In this document: piece after piece, positions 9,546-22,053 of the stretch
How positions within the stretch are numbered: the first letter of the stretch is position 1
How the letters are laid out: each line of letters opens with the position of its first letter
From: Haemonchus contortus
Taxonomy: Eukaryota; Nematoda; Chromadorea; Rhabditida; Trichostrongylidae
Length of the DNA: 64,000 nucleotides
NCBI GenBank assembly: GCA_000469685.2
Contig: LS997564.1
Coordinates: 28,393,459-28,457,458, forward strand
Direction of reading: 5' to 3'
Notes under the pieces: generated by a model
What the model saw: only the letters and a program-made list of their open reading frames with translations
What the model was told of the DNA's origin: nothing
Databases searched by the model: none
Program-made: the position numbers and the translations under genes

Positions 9546-12500
9546 ATTCCCTATAGAATATGCTCAACTGAAAATTCTCTACAATGATAACCTGTTATCT
9601 CTGTTTTGATATCGCAGCCCTTGCAAGCAGACCCTTTCAGATTCCGGCCAGACTCCACTATCCGTTAGTACAGTTTCATGGTGTGCGCAGTCAACCTAAT
9701 CCCACTGCAACTGGAATGCTTCATCGCATCTTCCTCTCCCTGAAGACGAGATGATCGTACTATTATACTTCTGCGCTCATATGGGACTCTTCTAACAACA
9801 GTCACAATGCCACTATGTTCAGGAAGAGGGTATACCCTTGCTCTGCGAGCGTATTCCTTGCCTGGAGAAGTACCTTATCTGACTTACAATTAGTGACACT
9901 CTCAAAGTTCACCACTCCTACTGCGCGACGGACCCCACATTCTGTAGCTAGTTATCACTCTACCTTGGGATGTTATTGAGGTGAAAATCTTCGTCAAAGA
10001 GTTTGTCGGAATGGACTTTGCACTTTACATACACCTCATGCTTTTGAAAACTCACTACTCTGAAGTCCTGAGTACCCATTCCGAGCTAGCTTCAGCCATG
10101 TGAAAGGCAAACTTTCCCATCCTGGATCTCTAGGTTTCCAGTACCAAACGATTCCCATGCTCGATTCTCTCAGCTCAGGCGGTCTCAGCTGACCTATTGC
10201 AACTTCTGTATAGTCAGGTGTTCTAGAGAAGTAGACTTTTCTCAGCTCTGATGCGTCTTTTTCTTCCAACTCATAATTTGCTGAAATTCATTTTTCCAGC
10301 GAATTGCGAAGGATCGATGCCTACTCGCCTTCCTAACCTAGGTGTTCTCTGGAACTTGACGAACCTCATCTTCCACCGAGAGTACGATGATACCAATCAA
10401 CTGCTCTCTTGAGGGGTAGTCCTAGAGCTTGTCAAAGTGATAACTCAGCCTACATCTGACATCGTCGACTTTCTTTCTCATATAGGTCGTGTTTTGAGAC
10501 CATCACTATTCCGATGTCTTCGGTAGCCAAATGTCGGGCTTTTACAAAGCGAAAGACGAAATTCTCGTCTCTTTAGCGGTCTAGCTTTTTACAAAAGGTG
10601 TCCAGTTCAATAATCTTAAGTCTTGACCATCTCGTAACTTTTGAAGACAACTGAGTCACTTGAAGCCCAAGCAGATTGCAAGTTTTCACTCGCTGATACT
10701 TACGAACCCATAAAACTTGTATGCCTATTTAGCGTTGCTACAGTACACGCAATTAAATATTTGAAGCCAGAATATTCTTCATCCAAATAGAAAGTTAGGC
10801 CAGAATATTCTTCATCCAAATAGAATGCATACCCTCGAGACTTCCCTAAAAGGCCGGGTTCACGATAAAGAAGGTTCCCGAGACATCTCCTAGGGTGAAC
10901 CTGGCCCACTTGCATACTATATGTGGGCCTGTCAGATAGGAACACGGCTTTGATAGGGTGTTTCAAGGGTTGGGAGATTGTATTGGCTGTCTGCCACACC
11001 CAACAGCAGACGAGTTCTAATGGCATTGGAGATGCTGCACCACTCACAAGGGTGCCATTGTTGAAAATTGAAACATCTAGTCGTGACCCATGGCGACGGT
11101 GGAAGAAAGTTTTGGAAACTGTCGGCTAGGAATAGTCAGCTCTCCATGTCTCTCCAAATATCCTTTGCCGTCGTAGACTTCTAGCAAGCTATTATCCAGT
11201 CGATAAAAACAGTCAAAACTAGAAATCCTATCTTTGATTTTCATGAAAAGAAATAAGCAAAAGGTGTGCTGTTTAGTTTTTCACAGCTTCTTCCTGAAAT
11301 ATATTATTATTATTGAGTTGTTGTTCGAGCTCTGTCTTTTTTTTCTCGAAACTGGCTTTTCCGTCGGAATTTTGAAGCTTGACATCATCGAATCTAAAAA
11401 TCAAACTTCAGACCGATGTGATAGACGTTCAGTCGACATGAATGAAGGCATTATTTCACTTCTTAGTTCCTAGTTAATAGTTAACCAACCGATAGAAAAG
11501 GAACGTGTTTATGCGCTGATAGGATGAAATGCGTATGAATGGCTGACCATTCCAAACGGCATTTTCATTGTACATTCGTAGCCAACAGGTGGCGTTGTCA
11601 GCTTCCATTCCCTACTCTACGGAATCATGTCAAAGAAGAACGTTCTGCGGCCAGTCAAGATGACCGTGAGTTTGACAGTCGATCTTAATGCCTGGATAAG
11701 CCTATTTCCTGCCCCGCTTGAAACAAAGGAGGCTTTTCTTCGCGCTGATAGGATATCATGGACCATAGATTCAGAGTAGAAATATCTCGAAGCTCTTCGT
11801 TTGTTTTCACTGGCGTTAATACCACCCCCTCTTCTCACTCTCAGGTCCTGTCCTTGCAAATTTATAGTTAGGCTCTGCCTGACACCCTAATCTCACCATT
11901 TCCTCTCCTATACAGTCACCTTCGCTATCCGATCATCTTGCCTTTGATTGTCCAAACGGGTATTCATTCATGTCGCTTTTAGTCTAGCCTTCAAACGTAA
12001 ATACTAGTTGACCTCCATACCCTGGCTCACCTCTCCATATCTGTGTGTAATCTACTACCCTTCGATGCTTCCTATCAGCGGCTGACAATCCTGTGCACTC
12101 TTCTTAGGTGAGCTGTGACGTTCGCTCCCCTATACGTTGAGCCAGGTTCCACTTCCTGCCACGACTTCCCGTCTTATTTGTAACGTAATGTATTGAGGCT
12201 ATACTCCGTTTTCTTTCCATAGTAAAAAGGTACTGGAGGGAGTTAAAGGTTCTCTTGAAGACGTAGCACAGTGCACGCACAGCAAACTTAATGATCACCT
12301 CCTTGCCAGGCTGCGCGTACAACTGTCTTGACCTCATTGTACAAGTAATTTGCCAAAATGTTTTTCTTGTGAAAAAGGAACACTGGGAGTTGGCCGAGTT
12401 CATCTACTCTCGCCGTTCCTCGTTTTGGCTCATCATCTTCCATAGGGGAGGGAAGAGCGTCATCATTGTTCCGCATTGGGACTGAGGTGCTTCGACCCAG

Positions 12501-13657
12501 AGCATTCAGCAGATGCACTCTACCTTCCGTCTAGGTGCGGAGGATTTATTACTATTGCTAAATGAATGATTTCAGTACACTGCACACTCACCTGAGGAAC
12601 GACCGCCATCAATCATAGAAAGGCTCCGTACTGCAATTTCTTCTGCTCCAGAAAATAGTAAGTCATTTCTCTACTATCAGTCCTAATTCATCGGCTTTAT
12701 TTTAGACCAAGCAGAACAACAAGTTAGAAAATGGACAAAAATTTAATGAATAAGAACTAGTATGTAGTAAATACGACAATAAACAAATCAAAAAATTATA
12801 ATGTACCAGGGACATTGTTTTTGGATAGATCGTGTGATATGCTTGATATGCTGTTAGAAAATTGGATTATTCTGGACAAAGCTAAACAGCCAAAGGTCTT
12901 GCCTGACTGACAGTGAGTGAACTTATTGTGAGATGCATAGATAGCTGGCAGAATGGAGGAGAGGGTCAAAATGTAAAGTGAGGCAATATGACTTCAAAGG
13001 TTTCATGTTGCTACCAATTCTCTTGATGCTTTTTGATGGACACGCACTTGTGGAAGGGTTAGTTGAACAACTCTCACCCTGCTCGCATACACCATTTCAC
13101 AAACAGTGGGCAATACAGTCTCGTTTAGGCTCGGATACTTCGCCAGTCACAAATGGAATGATATTTCTAGACAGCTTTCTATCTCCTTTTCTCATTCGCC
13201 CCTTTCTCCTACCCTTGTAGATATATCGTAAGAAGGAGAAAAGGAAAAGTACAAAAAAAAAGAAGTGCAGCTGGATTTGTGGCTGCAGAACTTCATACTC
13301 TTAGATGATGACCGTGTCAGGACCATCAAAGGCGGGTCTGGCAGGCAACCGTAGCCGGCCGGACCCGCCTCTGATGCCTCGTGACTAAAAACTCAAATAG
13401 TTTGTCAGGCTGCCTACACTAGCAAAATACATAGTGCAACAAGTCCTTGTAATTAAACAAAACTGCAGGTGAAGAGCCAGTGAAGGTACGTCTTATCAAT
13501 GGATGGCATGATGTTACATGGGAAAAAATTAACATTGTTGTTTGTAATTTTTTGTATGACAGGAAAACCGAACACCACAAACGGTGAGTTCTACTCAAAG
13601 CCGAACATCTCCGTTCTGATATTGGACCCTGCTTCTGCGACATCACACAGAAGCGCT
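9546..13657. other. Long intergenic stretch, possibly decayed minus-strand coding
   Basis: No host gene was recognised over 4 kb. Several minus-strand open stretches look more protein-like than random: 10,036-10,269 (containing KVYFSRTPDYTEVAIGQL), 10,700-11,047, 11,617-11,859 and 12,104-12,518. None matches a family I know and they do not join with clear splice sites. They may be fossils of one old gene or retroelement on the minus strand. A GC-rich inverted segment lies at about 13,336-13,378 (GGCGGGTCTGGC with GGCCGGACCCGCC). Confidence 0.3.
10766..10825. repeat. 33-bp tandem duplication
   Basis: The 27-base text starting GCCAGAATATTCTTCATCC is present at 10,766-10,792 and exactly again at 10,799-10,825, with a period of 33 bases. 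Because 33 is a multiple of three, the duplication is in frame in the minus-strand open stretch 10,700-11,047, where it appears as repeated FYLDEEYSG. Confidence 0.85.
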
Positions 13658-13915
13658 GGGAGACGGGCGTTAGGAACGATTTTGGGTAATCGATTCGCCG
13701 CACGCGGCTGTCGCGGACCACTCATTCGCCGTTTTTACAGCTCTAGCGTTTTTCATACAGCTCAATCGATATGCGATCATTATTTTATGCATAATTCTAC
13801 TATTAGTACTTTTGTTCTTGTATTTATTACCCACTGCTGCATCCTGCTTCATTCCTTCGCGCGCGACGCCCCTCTCACCGCGACGCGACCATTTCGTTAC
13901 TAACGCACCACACCC
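13658..13915 (+). repeat. Dispersed 258-bp repeat D, copy 1
   Basis: It starts GGGAGACGGGCGTTAGGAAC and ends CGCACCACACCC. It contains ATTCGCCGCACGCGGCTGTC, a TCAATCGATATGCGATCATT block and a CTTCGCGCGCGA block. It is nearly identical to 58,987-59,244, and its first 65 bp recur at 38,041-38,104. There are no evident terminal inverted repeats and no coding capacity. Confidence 0.85.
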
Positions 13916-14944
13916 AGAAGCGCTTGAAAGGAGTTATAACATTCATGTGAGGACGTGTAACCTTTTCAGATGGAAAGAATTGGAGCAGATCGTAGGGATC
14001 CGAAGGGAGCATCTATTCTGTGGAGCATGCCTCGTCTTTATTGCTGCTGTTCTTCGCCAGAATCCGCTCGTCGTCATGCACTCATTGGCGGTTGGTGTAC
14101 CGAAATATTTATTTTATTAACAAATGAGAAACTGTAAAGGCTTAACTGAAAGAGACTTACATCAGATGTTAGTGTTCAGCAATATGAAATATGTCACACA
14201 AGTAATTCCTACGGAATGTAGTTGCGAAAAATGCCAAAAATTAAATTAAAGCTAAAAAATCTTTTGTTATTCACTCGTCACCTTTGGGCGATAATACCGT
14301 GGGTCAGATATGAATCGCTGATTAATGAGCCACATTTTTCATTAATTCGAATGAAAAACACTTGTAATAAGCCGGTGAAAAGACTAAACTGTAGTGAGAT
14401 CGCTGACACTGCTCAATTCAGCTGCTCGACTCCTAGTATAAATCATGTTGAGAGCTCATTCAAAGGCAGTTGTGATGAATTTGGAATTTTAATGTGTAGG
14501 CATATCTTGGAACGAGATTGACTAACAAAAAACGGACGACTTTAAGTTCTATTTTTCCAACACACTAATTTCAAGGTGTTGGCATTCCCCGCGATTTGCA
14601 CCATTGTGGTCTTGGAAGACGAGAATATGGAAGGAGCTAAATTCTGGATGAAATATTGGATAGTTTATGGGCTGACTACATCAATAGGAAGAGCTTTCAA
14701 AAGGTATACTTATGTTTATATCGTGATTAAAGAAAGATCTCTGATCAACGCGCCTACCTTTCTGGAAAGTCATATTGAAGGTATTTGATCAGCTTATTTT
14801 CGATAGCAGGAGAAAAACTGCACGGAAACAGATTCTGTCGTTCGACAGCCATCAATTTCATTAGCTAACAAATCTACGCTGAACGCAGACCAGAAGCTGA
14901 TCTTGAACCTTGCTTTATAGCACTATTACAGCCATAATTCACTT
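13916..14944. other. Intergenic, no gene seen
   Basis: No exon, RNA gene or recognised repeat was found. Short open frames are not supported by splice sites or family similarity. Confidence 0.4.
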
Positions 14945-15250
14945 CTTCGTGAGGTAATGTGTGGCAGGTAGCGCACCCTCTTACACGCACGGTCAGGGGT
15001 TCGAACCCCGGACCGATATCAGCCTAGGCCAACTGAGCCTACCATCCCTCCGGGGTCGATTCATTGGTACCAGACTCGTCTGGGAGGATAAAAGCACTGA
15101 TTTATACATCGGCTGGCCCCCGCAAGTCACTGTATTGGTCACACACGCACTCAATGCGCCACTACCGTCCTGAACGGGAGTCGAATGCGGGGCGCATCCC
15201 TCAGGCGGCATTGATTAACTCCACAAGACCTTACCCTTTACTTTATCCTT
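14945..15250 (+). mobile_element. tRNA-headed SINE copy
   Basis: The head reads TGTGGCAGGTAGCGCAC, then GGGGTTCGAACCCCGG, which is an excellent RNA polymerase III box B. The body has AGGCCAACTGAGCC, CCATCCCTCCGGGGTCG, CCAGACTCGTCTGGGAGG, ATAAAAGCACTGA and GGCTGGCC. A 3' domain has CGCCACTACCGTCC and GGCGCATCCCTCAGGC. It ends in a T/C-rich tail with TTTATCCTTT. Intact box B makes it one of the better-preserved promoters of the family. Confidence 0.85.
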
Positions 15251-15878
15251 TGAAGTTCCTATGGGCCTTATCACATTTGCATCAAAATTTGCATCAAACG
15301 ATCATTCACAAAAATTTTTTTGTGTCGATGTTAGATAGCAAGATGAGGACAATGATTCTCCACAAAGCCAAAAGGTTGGCAGGTGCTGATTGCAGGTGAA
15401 AATTATCAACAACCCTTTAGCGAAGCTGAAACTTATCTTTATTAGCCATATTCAAAACTTTAATTCAAAATTCAACAATTCCATTCAGGAGTTCGACAGA
15501 AAATCATGATATCACTTGGTTAGATGTTATATTTTTCACTGCATGCCTTCTCTCCTCGACGTATCTGGTCGATGCCATAGTGGCCTTTATAATGCCGCTA
15601 GTTCACAACCTACGCGTCAAATTTGAGGAATACAACTATCATCATGTATCCTAATCCAGTCCGTTTGCCTATAAGGCTGATTAACTCTCCATTATTCGTT
15701 GACATTGTATTTGTACAATTACTTAATAAATATATTGTCCCAATTTTTACCACACACACATTCCCATCGCGGGTGTTATTGTGATCAAAATGCAGAATTA
15801 CCTGGAAAGTTGCAATTTGTACATTGCCATCTGAAATGTCTGAGGTAAGTACTAGTTGGCATAGGTAGAGGATCACTA

Positions 15879-16190
15879 GGGACAGAGACGGTGTAGCGGC
15901 AAATGGCGCACCTCACCCGCATGGTCACGAGTTCGGACTCCGGATCGACATCCGTCCAGGCCAACCAAGCCATCCATCACTCAGGGGTCGGTTAATTGGT
16001 ACCCGATTCCTCTGGAAGATAAAAGCACTAACATGCACATCGGCTGGCCACCGCAAATCATTGTATAGGCCACAAAGGCATTCAACACGCCACTACGGAT
16101 CTGAATGGAAGTCGAATGCGTGGGCACATCCCTCTGACGGATTGATTGATTAATGCTCCAAGACTTCATCCATTATCCTTTTTTCTTACA
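15879..16190 (+). mobile_element. tRNA-headed SINE copy
   Basis: The layout is the same as at 14,945: the tRNA-like head (GGTGTAGCGGCAAATGGCGC), an imperfect box B (GAGTTCGGACTCC), the shared body (GGCCAACCAAGCC, GGTCGGTTAATTGGTACC, ATAAAAGCACT, ATCGGCTGGCC, TGTATAGGCCACA), the 3' domain (CGCCACTACGGATCTGAATG) and a TTATCC-rich tail. The two copies are about 630 bp apart in the same orientation. Confidence 0.85.
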
Positions 16191-17023
16191 GGGTCCCTAG
16201 ATAATCCAAGGAACTTCTCAGCTACTCTGTTGCATGACAGTATGTGTAAGCCGTGCATAGTACATAGATGCTCTATGTTTTCATGACTTATACACAGCTG
16301 ATACATTTACTTCGCTGTGTCTCCCACTTATATACGTTAGATGGTAGGGTTGAGATTGTCTACCGATGGTTTACCCTTCCTATTTCCTACTTCGAAGCTT
16401 TTTTTTTCGGTTTCAACCCCGTATTTGCCATATCTATGAGTTTTTCGCTGTACTGTATTTTGCTAAACCCCGTCTACATAATAGGCGATCATCATTTAAT
16501 CACTGACTGATGAGCCTAATCTGATGGCCAACATTAGTTCACCTGATTACGAGATATTAATACTAGTTCCGTTTTATATAGCTCACTCAGATTTCCCTTT
16601 TTCCTTACTCTTACCTGGGATACTTGCCAGATATGTTGAAATGTCACATTAGCTGGAACAAAACATCATCCTCGGTACCCTACATGACCGACCCACATTA
16701 TTGTTCAGAATAGGGGAAAACAGTGAAGAAGCCTATTATAATGTTTTTGTTAGCAGCCATGGCAAATTGTGCCGCCGCGTACTGTAGAAAAAGGAGTGTT
16801 TGGGTTATGTGCAGACAAACCATTGTGAATGACGTCAAAGCATTTTCCAATTCGGGAGTTCGAGTACTTCAAACTTGGGTTGACTTTTGATTTTCGTTTA
16901 TTGGTTTGATTGACAGCTGTTTATTTAAGCTCTTAACTTTATTTTAGTTTTGTCTCTCTTTATTTTGTGAATTTCTTCCTAAAACCCTTTTAGGCGTGAT
17001 GGTACAAGGGTAGCTTGTAAAAA
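16191..17023. other. Upstream region of cdk-8
   Basis: This 833-bp stretch carries no recognised gene. A CCTTTTAG at 16,986-16,993 could serve as a spliced-leader trans-splice acceptor or an ordinary 3' splice site. It is followed by a tiny upstream reading frame (16,999-17,013: ATG, three codons, TAG) before the cdk-8 start. Whether the uORF is in the mature mRNA depends on where the leader is added. Confidence 0.35.
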
Positions 17024-20000
17024 ATGATCGACTATGCTTTCAAACAAGAATTGGCTAGATCGCGTGAAAATGTCGATGACCTGTTCTACTATGATGGACA
17101 CAAAGTTAGTGAAAGTTCAATTGTATTTGTGCCAACGTATCTATAACAAATAAGGAAATTAACATTACAGGTAGGTCGAGGGACATATGGTCATGTATTC
17201 AAAGCACAGCCGAAAGTTCCCTCAGCCAAATATCCGGCTAAAGAGTATGCCTTGAAGCTTATCGAGGGACAAGGTTTTTCAATGTCGGCATGCAGAGAAA
17301 TAGCTCTATTAAGAGAATTGAAGCAAGTTCTTTGCAAGCTTGTTTCTTCAATTATAGTGATCAAAAAAACCAGTGTACTTCTTATTTCAGACATCCAAAC
17401 CTGATTTGTTTGCAGCGGGTATTTCTTACAAACGAAAAGAAGGTGAGTTTTTCGAGATCATTCCTTTCGAGTCGTTTTTATACAGACTTTTAGTCCCATA
17501 GGCTTAGCTCCCTTTGATTGGGAATATTCGAGATTGATCTTCAATTGAATATATAAAAATCATATCAAAATTATTCCTCACTTGAAGAATTTCATTTTCA
17601 TTGCCTCCCAAAAGTTTATTGTGAGATGAGTAGTATCTAGAAGTTGGGATCGACGCTAATTTTGTCAACCTCGATATGTAATTCGCTGAGGACGCCAGCA
17701 TTATCGTCTTCCACGTCCTCGCTGTTACCTTCGAATTTTTTTCCACGTCCGTAGGAAAGATTGACTTCTACGTCACTGCAGAAATAAAGCTCTCCTTCTT
17801 TACAACTCCCAAGGGAAAGGATCGTTTTGAATGCACGCTCGTCAACGCCCAACGTCCCCCGCGAGTCCATTGACATGTAGAAGAATTCAGATGAGTGGGG
17901 AGTTCCGCTGCCTTAGACGGAGATCGGTTCAAAATTGTCCGCCGAACTATTCTTCTGGTGGCCGCCCCAGTTTGCACAACCCCATATGGACTTTTGCGAG
18001 TTGCCCTATAAATAAATAGATACCGAATAAAAGGCTGATTTCAGGTTTGGTTGTTACTTGACTACGCTGAGCATGACCTGTGGCATATCATCAAATATCA
18101 TAGAGGGGCTAAAGCGAAAAAGATGCCGGTGATGGTTCCAAAGGGAATGGTGAAGAGTATACTTTATCAAATTTTAGACGGTACGGACCGTTACACCATA
18201 TTTTTTTTTTTTAGAAATGGTTCAAAGAAAAAATATGGTTTTTTTTTTTAAAAAAAACCATATTTTTTTTTGAAGATTAGATTTCAATTCAATTTTTGGC
18301 AAATGTGCTTCCAGTTGTAATACAAATTTGGCTACCACTGTATCAAATTATTCTCCTTATGAGTACTTACATGACTTTGATTGTACTTCTTTTTTTAGGA
18401 ATACATTACCTCCACTCTAATTGGGTTCTTCACCGCGATTTGAAACCTGCAAATATACTAGTCATGGGTGATGCACCTGGTGTTCATCGTGGCAGGTATG
18501 TCTTACGTATTGCGAGAGACGCTACTATTTCGGCTTTTCTTTCAGAGTTAAAATAGCTGATATGGGATTTGCTCGTATTTTTTACAACCCACTGAAGCCC
18601 CTAGCGGAATTGGATCCTGTTGTGGTTACATTTTGGTATCGCGCCCCGGAGCTACTGCTTGGTGCCAAACATTACACTAAGGTGCGCTTAAATTTTGATG
18701 TTAAGCCTTTATAAGCGAAGTGCAGGTAAAGTTTCACTTCTATAAATGTTGCTGGAAGTAAGCGTATTAAGTACTTCGTCATATGTATGGTAAGCGTAGA
18801 ACGCAGCCTATCCGTATTTGAGTTTCTGGGTGAGGTTGACAACATATTTTATTTTACACGATAGTCACGGCAGGTTGTAAACTTGTGTGTGTTTCCCGCA
18901 AGCGAAGCGGGAGACGGCGAGGTGCATGGAAGTAATATTTTGTTATAATCTTATCATTTTTTCTCATAAATACGAAAAGTGCCTCTAAAGATACTGGAAA
19001 AGGTGCCCCTTTTCAACTTCAGGCAATTGATGTTTGGGCTATTGGATGTATATTTGCTGAACTACTCACTGCAGAACCAGTTTTCTTCTGTAAGGAAGAG
19101 GATATAAAGGCTCAGAGCCCTTATCACTATGACCAGCTGAAGAGGTATTGACCTAAGAACCTTGAAATCGTGAACTCTTTTGATATCTTGATCGTCCTTT
19201 TTATTATTTCTTGTCCCAACGATGTCTCTCAGAATTTTTACTGTCATGGGATATCCTCAAGAAAGCGAGTGGACTGATTTCAAGAAGATGCCTGATTATC
19301 ATAAATTACAAACTGACATCAAGTCATCACAGTATGTTCTTCAAAATTCATTTCGTCTGCAGAGTTTCTTATACTTATTTACTTAATTTCATTTTCAGAA
19401 CCGCCTTTCCTAACTGCAGTATGACGCGGTACATGGAAAAGCACAAAATTGAGTCTGATTCTCCACAATTCAAGCTACTGGTGAAACTTTTAACGATGGA
19501 TCCTAATAAGCGAATATCTTGCAAAGAAGCCATGGAGGAGCCATATTTTAAGGTAAGACATTCCCATTATGGATGATTTTGCCGGTCGAGCTGATTGCAA
19601 TGTCGGATACTCATGAAGAACTAGATCATTACTCTTATTTACTGTTTGATGATGTTTGCTCGAAGTTACACCATAACCTCCTGTCCTGTACTATTTTCAA
19701 AATGAACAGTAGTTGACAGTACGTATGGCTTTTGTCGTAATTGATTACTGGGGATCAAAAATAGTGGAGAGTTTTTACTCATGATAACTCAACTTTTTGG
19801 AAAATTTCATCTCCTTTTTTTAAGATGGATCCGAAACCGACAGAAGATGTCTTCTACAAATTTGAAATACCATACCCAAAACGTGAATCCTTGCCAGACG
19901 CTGATATTAAGAAATCTCTTGCCATGAATATTGTGGATGATCAAAACCAACAGGCTACAAATCCTCAGGTAAGCTTTATCATCTTAGCCTCGAGGTGATT

Positions 20001-22053
20001 TTCCAATCCTCAAATACTCATCATTCAGGTCAATCAAGCCATGAATCAACAGTTGGATTCAGAGCCAGTAAATAAGCGACTTCGGATGGGTGGTCAGCAG
20101 GTAGATTTAGTTCTTTAGAGCTTCTCGACATGTTACACATCCATCCCACGTCGTATTGCACAGCTGTAGCCTCACTACGAGATCATCACGAGATATCTTA
20201 TAGCGCAATCACACAGGAATGAGTTGTAGGTGATGGCCTGACCCATCTTTTACTGATTAAGAAGTGTTGCGCCTATGGTGAAAAGAACGTCTCTGTTGCC
20301 ACTCACCTCATAATTTTACAAAAAGTTTGCGTTAATGCTAGAGTAAAAGAAAATTCGTAATTTAGTATAGCAGATGACTATTTGGGCTTTTCATGAATGA
20401 CCATGATTTTTATTGAGAACATTCTGTTCAGTTTCGATAATTTGGTAAATGTTCGAACTTCTCACCACCAGAGAGCGGTTTTACTTGCTGGGACGCTAGG
20501 TGCTGTAGATGTCTTTCAATGCCATTTTCAGCTTCTAATTATCTTTTTTGTAGATGAATGCCAATAGCCAGCCAATGTTCTCAGGAGGAGAATTCCATCA
20601 ACCCATGCAGCCTCAACATATTATTCCTCAATCAAGTTAGTCTTTATTTGTCTTAAAATTGAATTGAATAGTGTTAAGCCTCTGTCTCTTTTTATTGGGA
20701 TGTGAAGCTGATCTTACGGGTGTTTTTACACCGTCTGTAACCTTTTATTGCTATACGTAAGTGAGTTATGTCTTTTTGAACCATTTCAGTGGACATGGGT
20801 GGCATGATGAATCAACAACAACAGCAGTACCAGCAGCAACCTATTTTTGCGGTAATTTCATTGTTTCTTTTTATTCAATCTGAAACTCATCCTTATCACT
20901 GCCAGTTCCTGTGACGTTTCCTTTGCGTACAACTTGCTCTTCGCTTCCAGAGTCAACCAATGCCAGCATCCATGCCAGTTTCCGCACAGCAGCCGATGAA
21001 CATGATGCAAGGTGGACAGCAATTCCAACACCAAAATATGGGTAACATTTTTTTAAAGTTTTATTTTGCTTCATCGTCACGACCTGTTTATCTTTCCTCT
21101 TAGGCTTTGTTTCCGTTTATCTGTTTCCTAAAGCATTTTATGGTGACTTTTGATGTTTATCGTGCAGTTCCTTTTCCATAGTTTACCATCACGTTATTCT
21201 GAGTCATGGGCAGGGTCTGCAACTTTTAGGAATGATGCATGGCCAACCCATGATGATGCGGCAGCAGATGGCTCCAACTTTTCAACAACATCCTCAAGGA
21301 ATGATGCAGCAACCTGGAGGTAACAGTGCTAATAAGCATCGTGTAGCCGTCATTTAATTGATTTTCGTCCTCCAGTTCTTAAAGGAATAGGGACCCGGAG
21401 AATTCGGTATGCTCAGTTGCTCTTGAATAAGCAGGACTATACTGAGCCTTTTCTCGATTCGTTTTTCAAAACTCTGGATAATTCTAGTGAAGAGGTCGGG
21501 TAAAGACATCGACCTCTTCACCAGAACACAAGCATTGTTCCCATTGACCGATCAACTGACTGACCCCACCAATGGGGTTCCCGGCCACGTATTGACAACG
21601 TTGGACAACGATGGATCACACGTCCTCACGAATTGGCGCATTCATAGCAGATGCCGGTACCGACCCACTATGAATGCGCCCACTCCCGCAGCTCTGAATG
21701 CAATCTGTCCTGCGTTGTCAACATGTGACCAGGATTCCGTCGGTCGGTCGATGGAGTCTAAATACCCCCTATTGCTTAGAGGGCCACAGTAATGATGGAT
21801 GTTTGATAGTTAGATGTCATTTCAAGCTGTTTCTGATTTTATCGTCATAATTTTTATGCGTTTAGGTGGTGTTGATATGATGCCTGGGATGCAATCAGGC
21901 ATGCAGCAAGTACAGGGTATTCAAAATATGGGTGGTAATCCACCACCTTATGCAATGATACAGCAGCAGGGCCCACAGCAACCGCAACAACAACAACAGC
22001 AACAGCAACCACAGCAACAGCAGCAACAACAGCAGTGGAATCACTACCAGTAA
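17024..22053 (+). CDS. cdk-8: Cyclin-dependent kinase 8 (Mediator kinase module)
   Basis: CDK8 pairs with cyclin C in the Mediator kinase module in the nucleus and phosphorylates transcription factors and the transcription machinery. Exons: 17024-17104, 17171-17322, 17391-17442, 18045-18180, 18399-18495, 18546-18681, 19023-19144, 19233-19331, 19399-19552, 19825-19968, 20029-20100, 20554-20635, 20790-20851, 20951-21041, 21230-21319, 21866-22053. Every junction keeps phase, giving 585 residues. Visible landmarks are the GRGTYG loop (29-34), ATP-binding lysine in YALKL (56), the CDK8/19-specific SMSACRE cyclin-binding helix (64-70), HRDLKPAN (152-159), DMG instead of DFG (178-180), and [13 protein letters not shown] with no T-loop phosphothreonine, all as in CDK8 rather than cell-cycle CDKs. 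After the kinase come IPYPKRE and a long Met/Gln-rich tail ending in poly-Q. Intron 2 is GC-AG. The ATG was chosen because it gives the conserved MIDYAFK start. Confidence 0.96.
17323..17390 (+). other. GC-AG intron in cdk-8
   Basis: The intron begins GCAAGT and ends TTTCAG. Only this boundary restores the frame across the conserved LRELKHPNL sequence (phase 2 to phase 2), and no GT donor nearby does so. GCAAGT is the usual form of the minor GC donor class. Confidence 0.85.
17637..18008 (-). pseudogene. Unrecognised minus-strand ORF nested in cdk-8 intron 3
   Basis: On the minus strand a frame runs from about 18,008 to the stop at 17,637-17,639, interrupted once by a TAA near 17,910. The downstream part reads [14 protein letters not shown], then [19 protein letters not shown], and ends ISVDPNF. 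An AATAAA on the same strand lies at 17,615-17,620, 17 bases past the stop, as expected for a real 3' end. The in-frame TAA sits just before a CAG, so it could either be removed by splicing into an exon starting at 17,907 or be a disabling stop in a retrocopy. I do not recognise the family. It lies wholly inside intron 3 (17,443-18,044), antisense to cdk-8. Confidence 0.4.
21480..21790. repeat. Hairpin-rich insert in cdk-8 intron 15
   Basis: The intron contains a short hairpin at about 21,487-21,523 (AAGAGGTCG with CGACCTCTTC). It also holds a second inverted pair, GGCGCATTCATAG with CTATGAATGCGCCC, at about 21,637-21,683. ATTGACAACGTTGG near 21,592 is partly mirrored near 21,715. This looks like a decayed foldback element. 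Confidence 0.5.
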
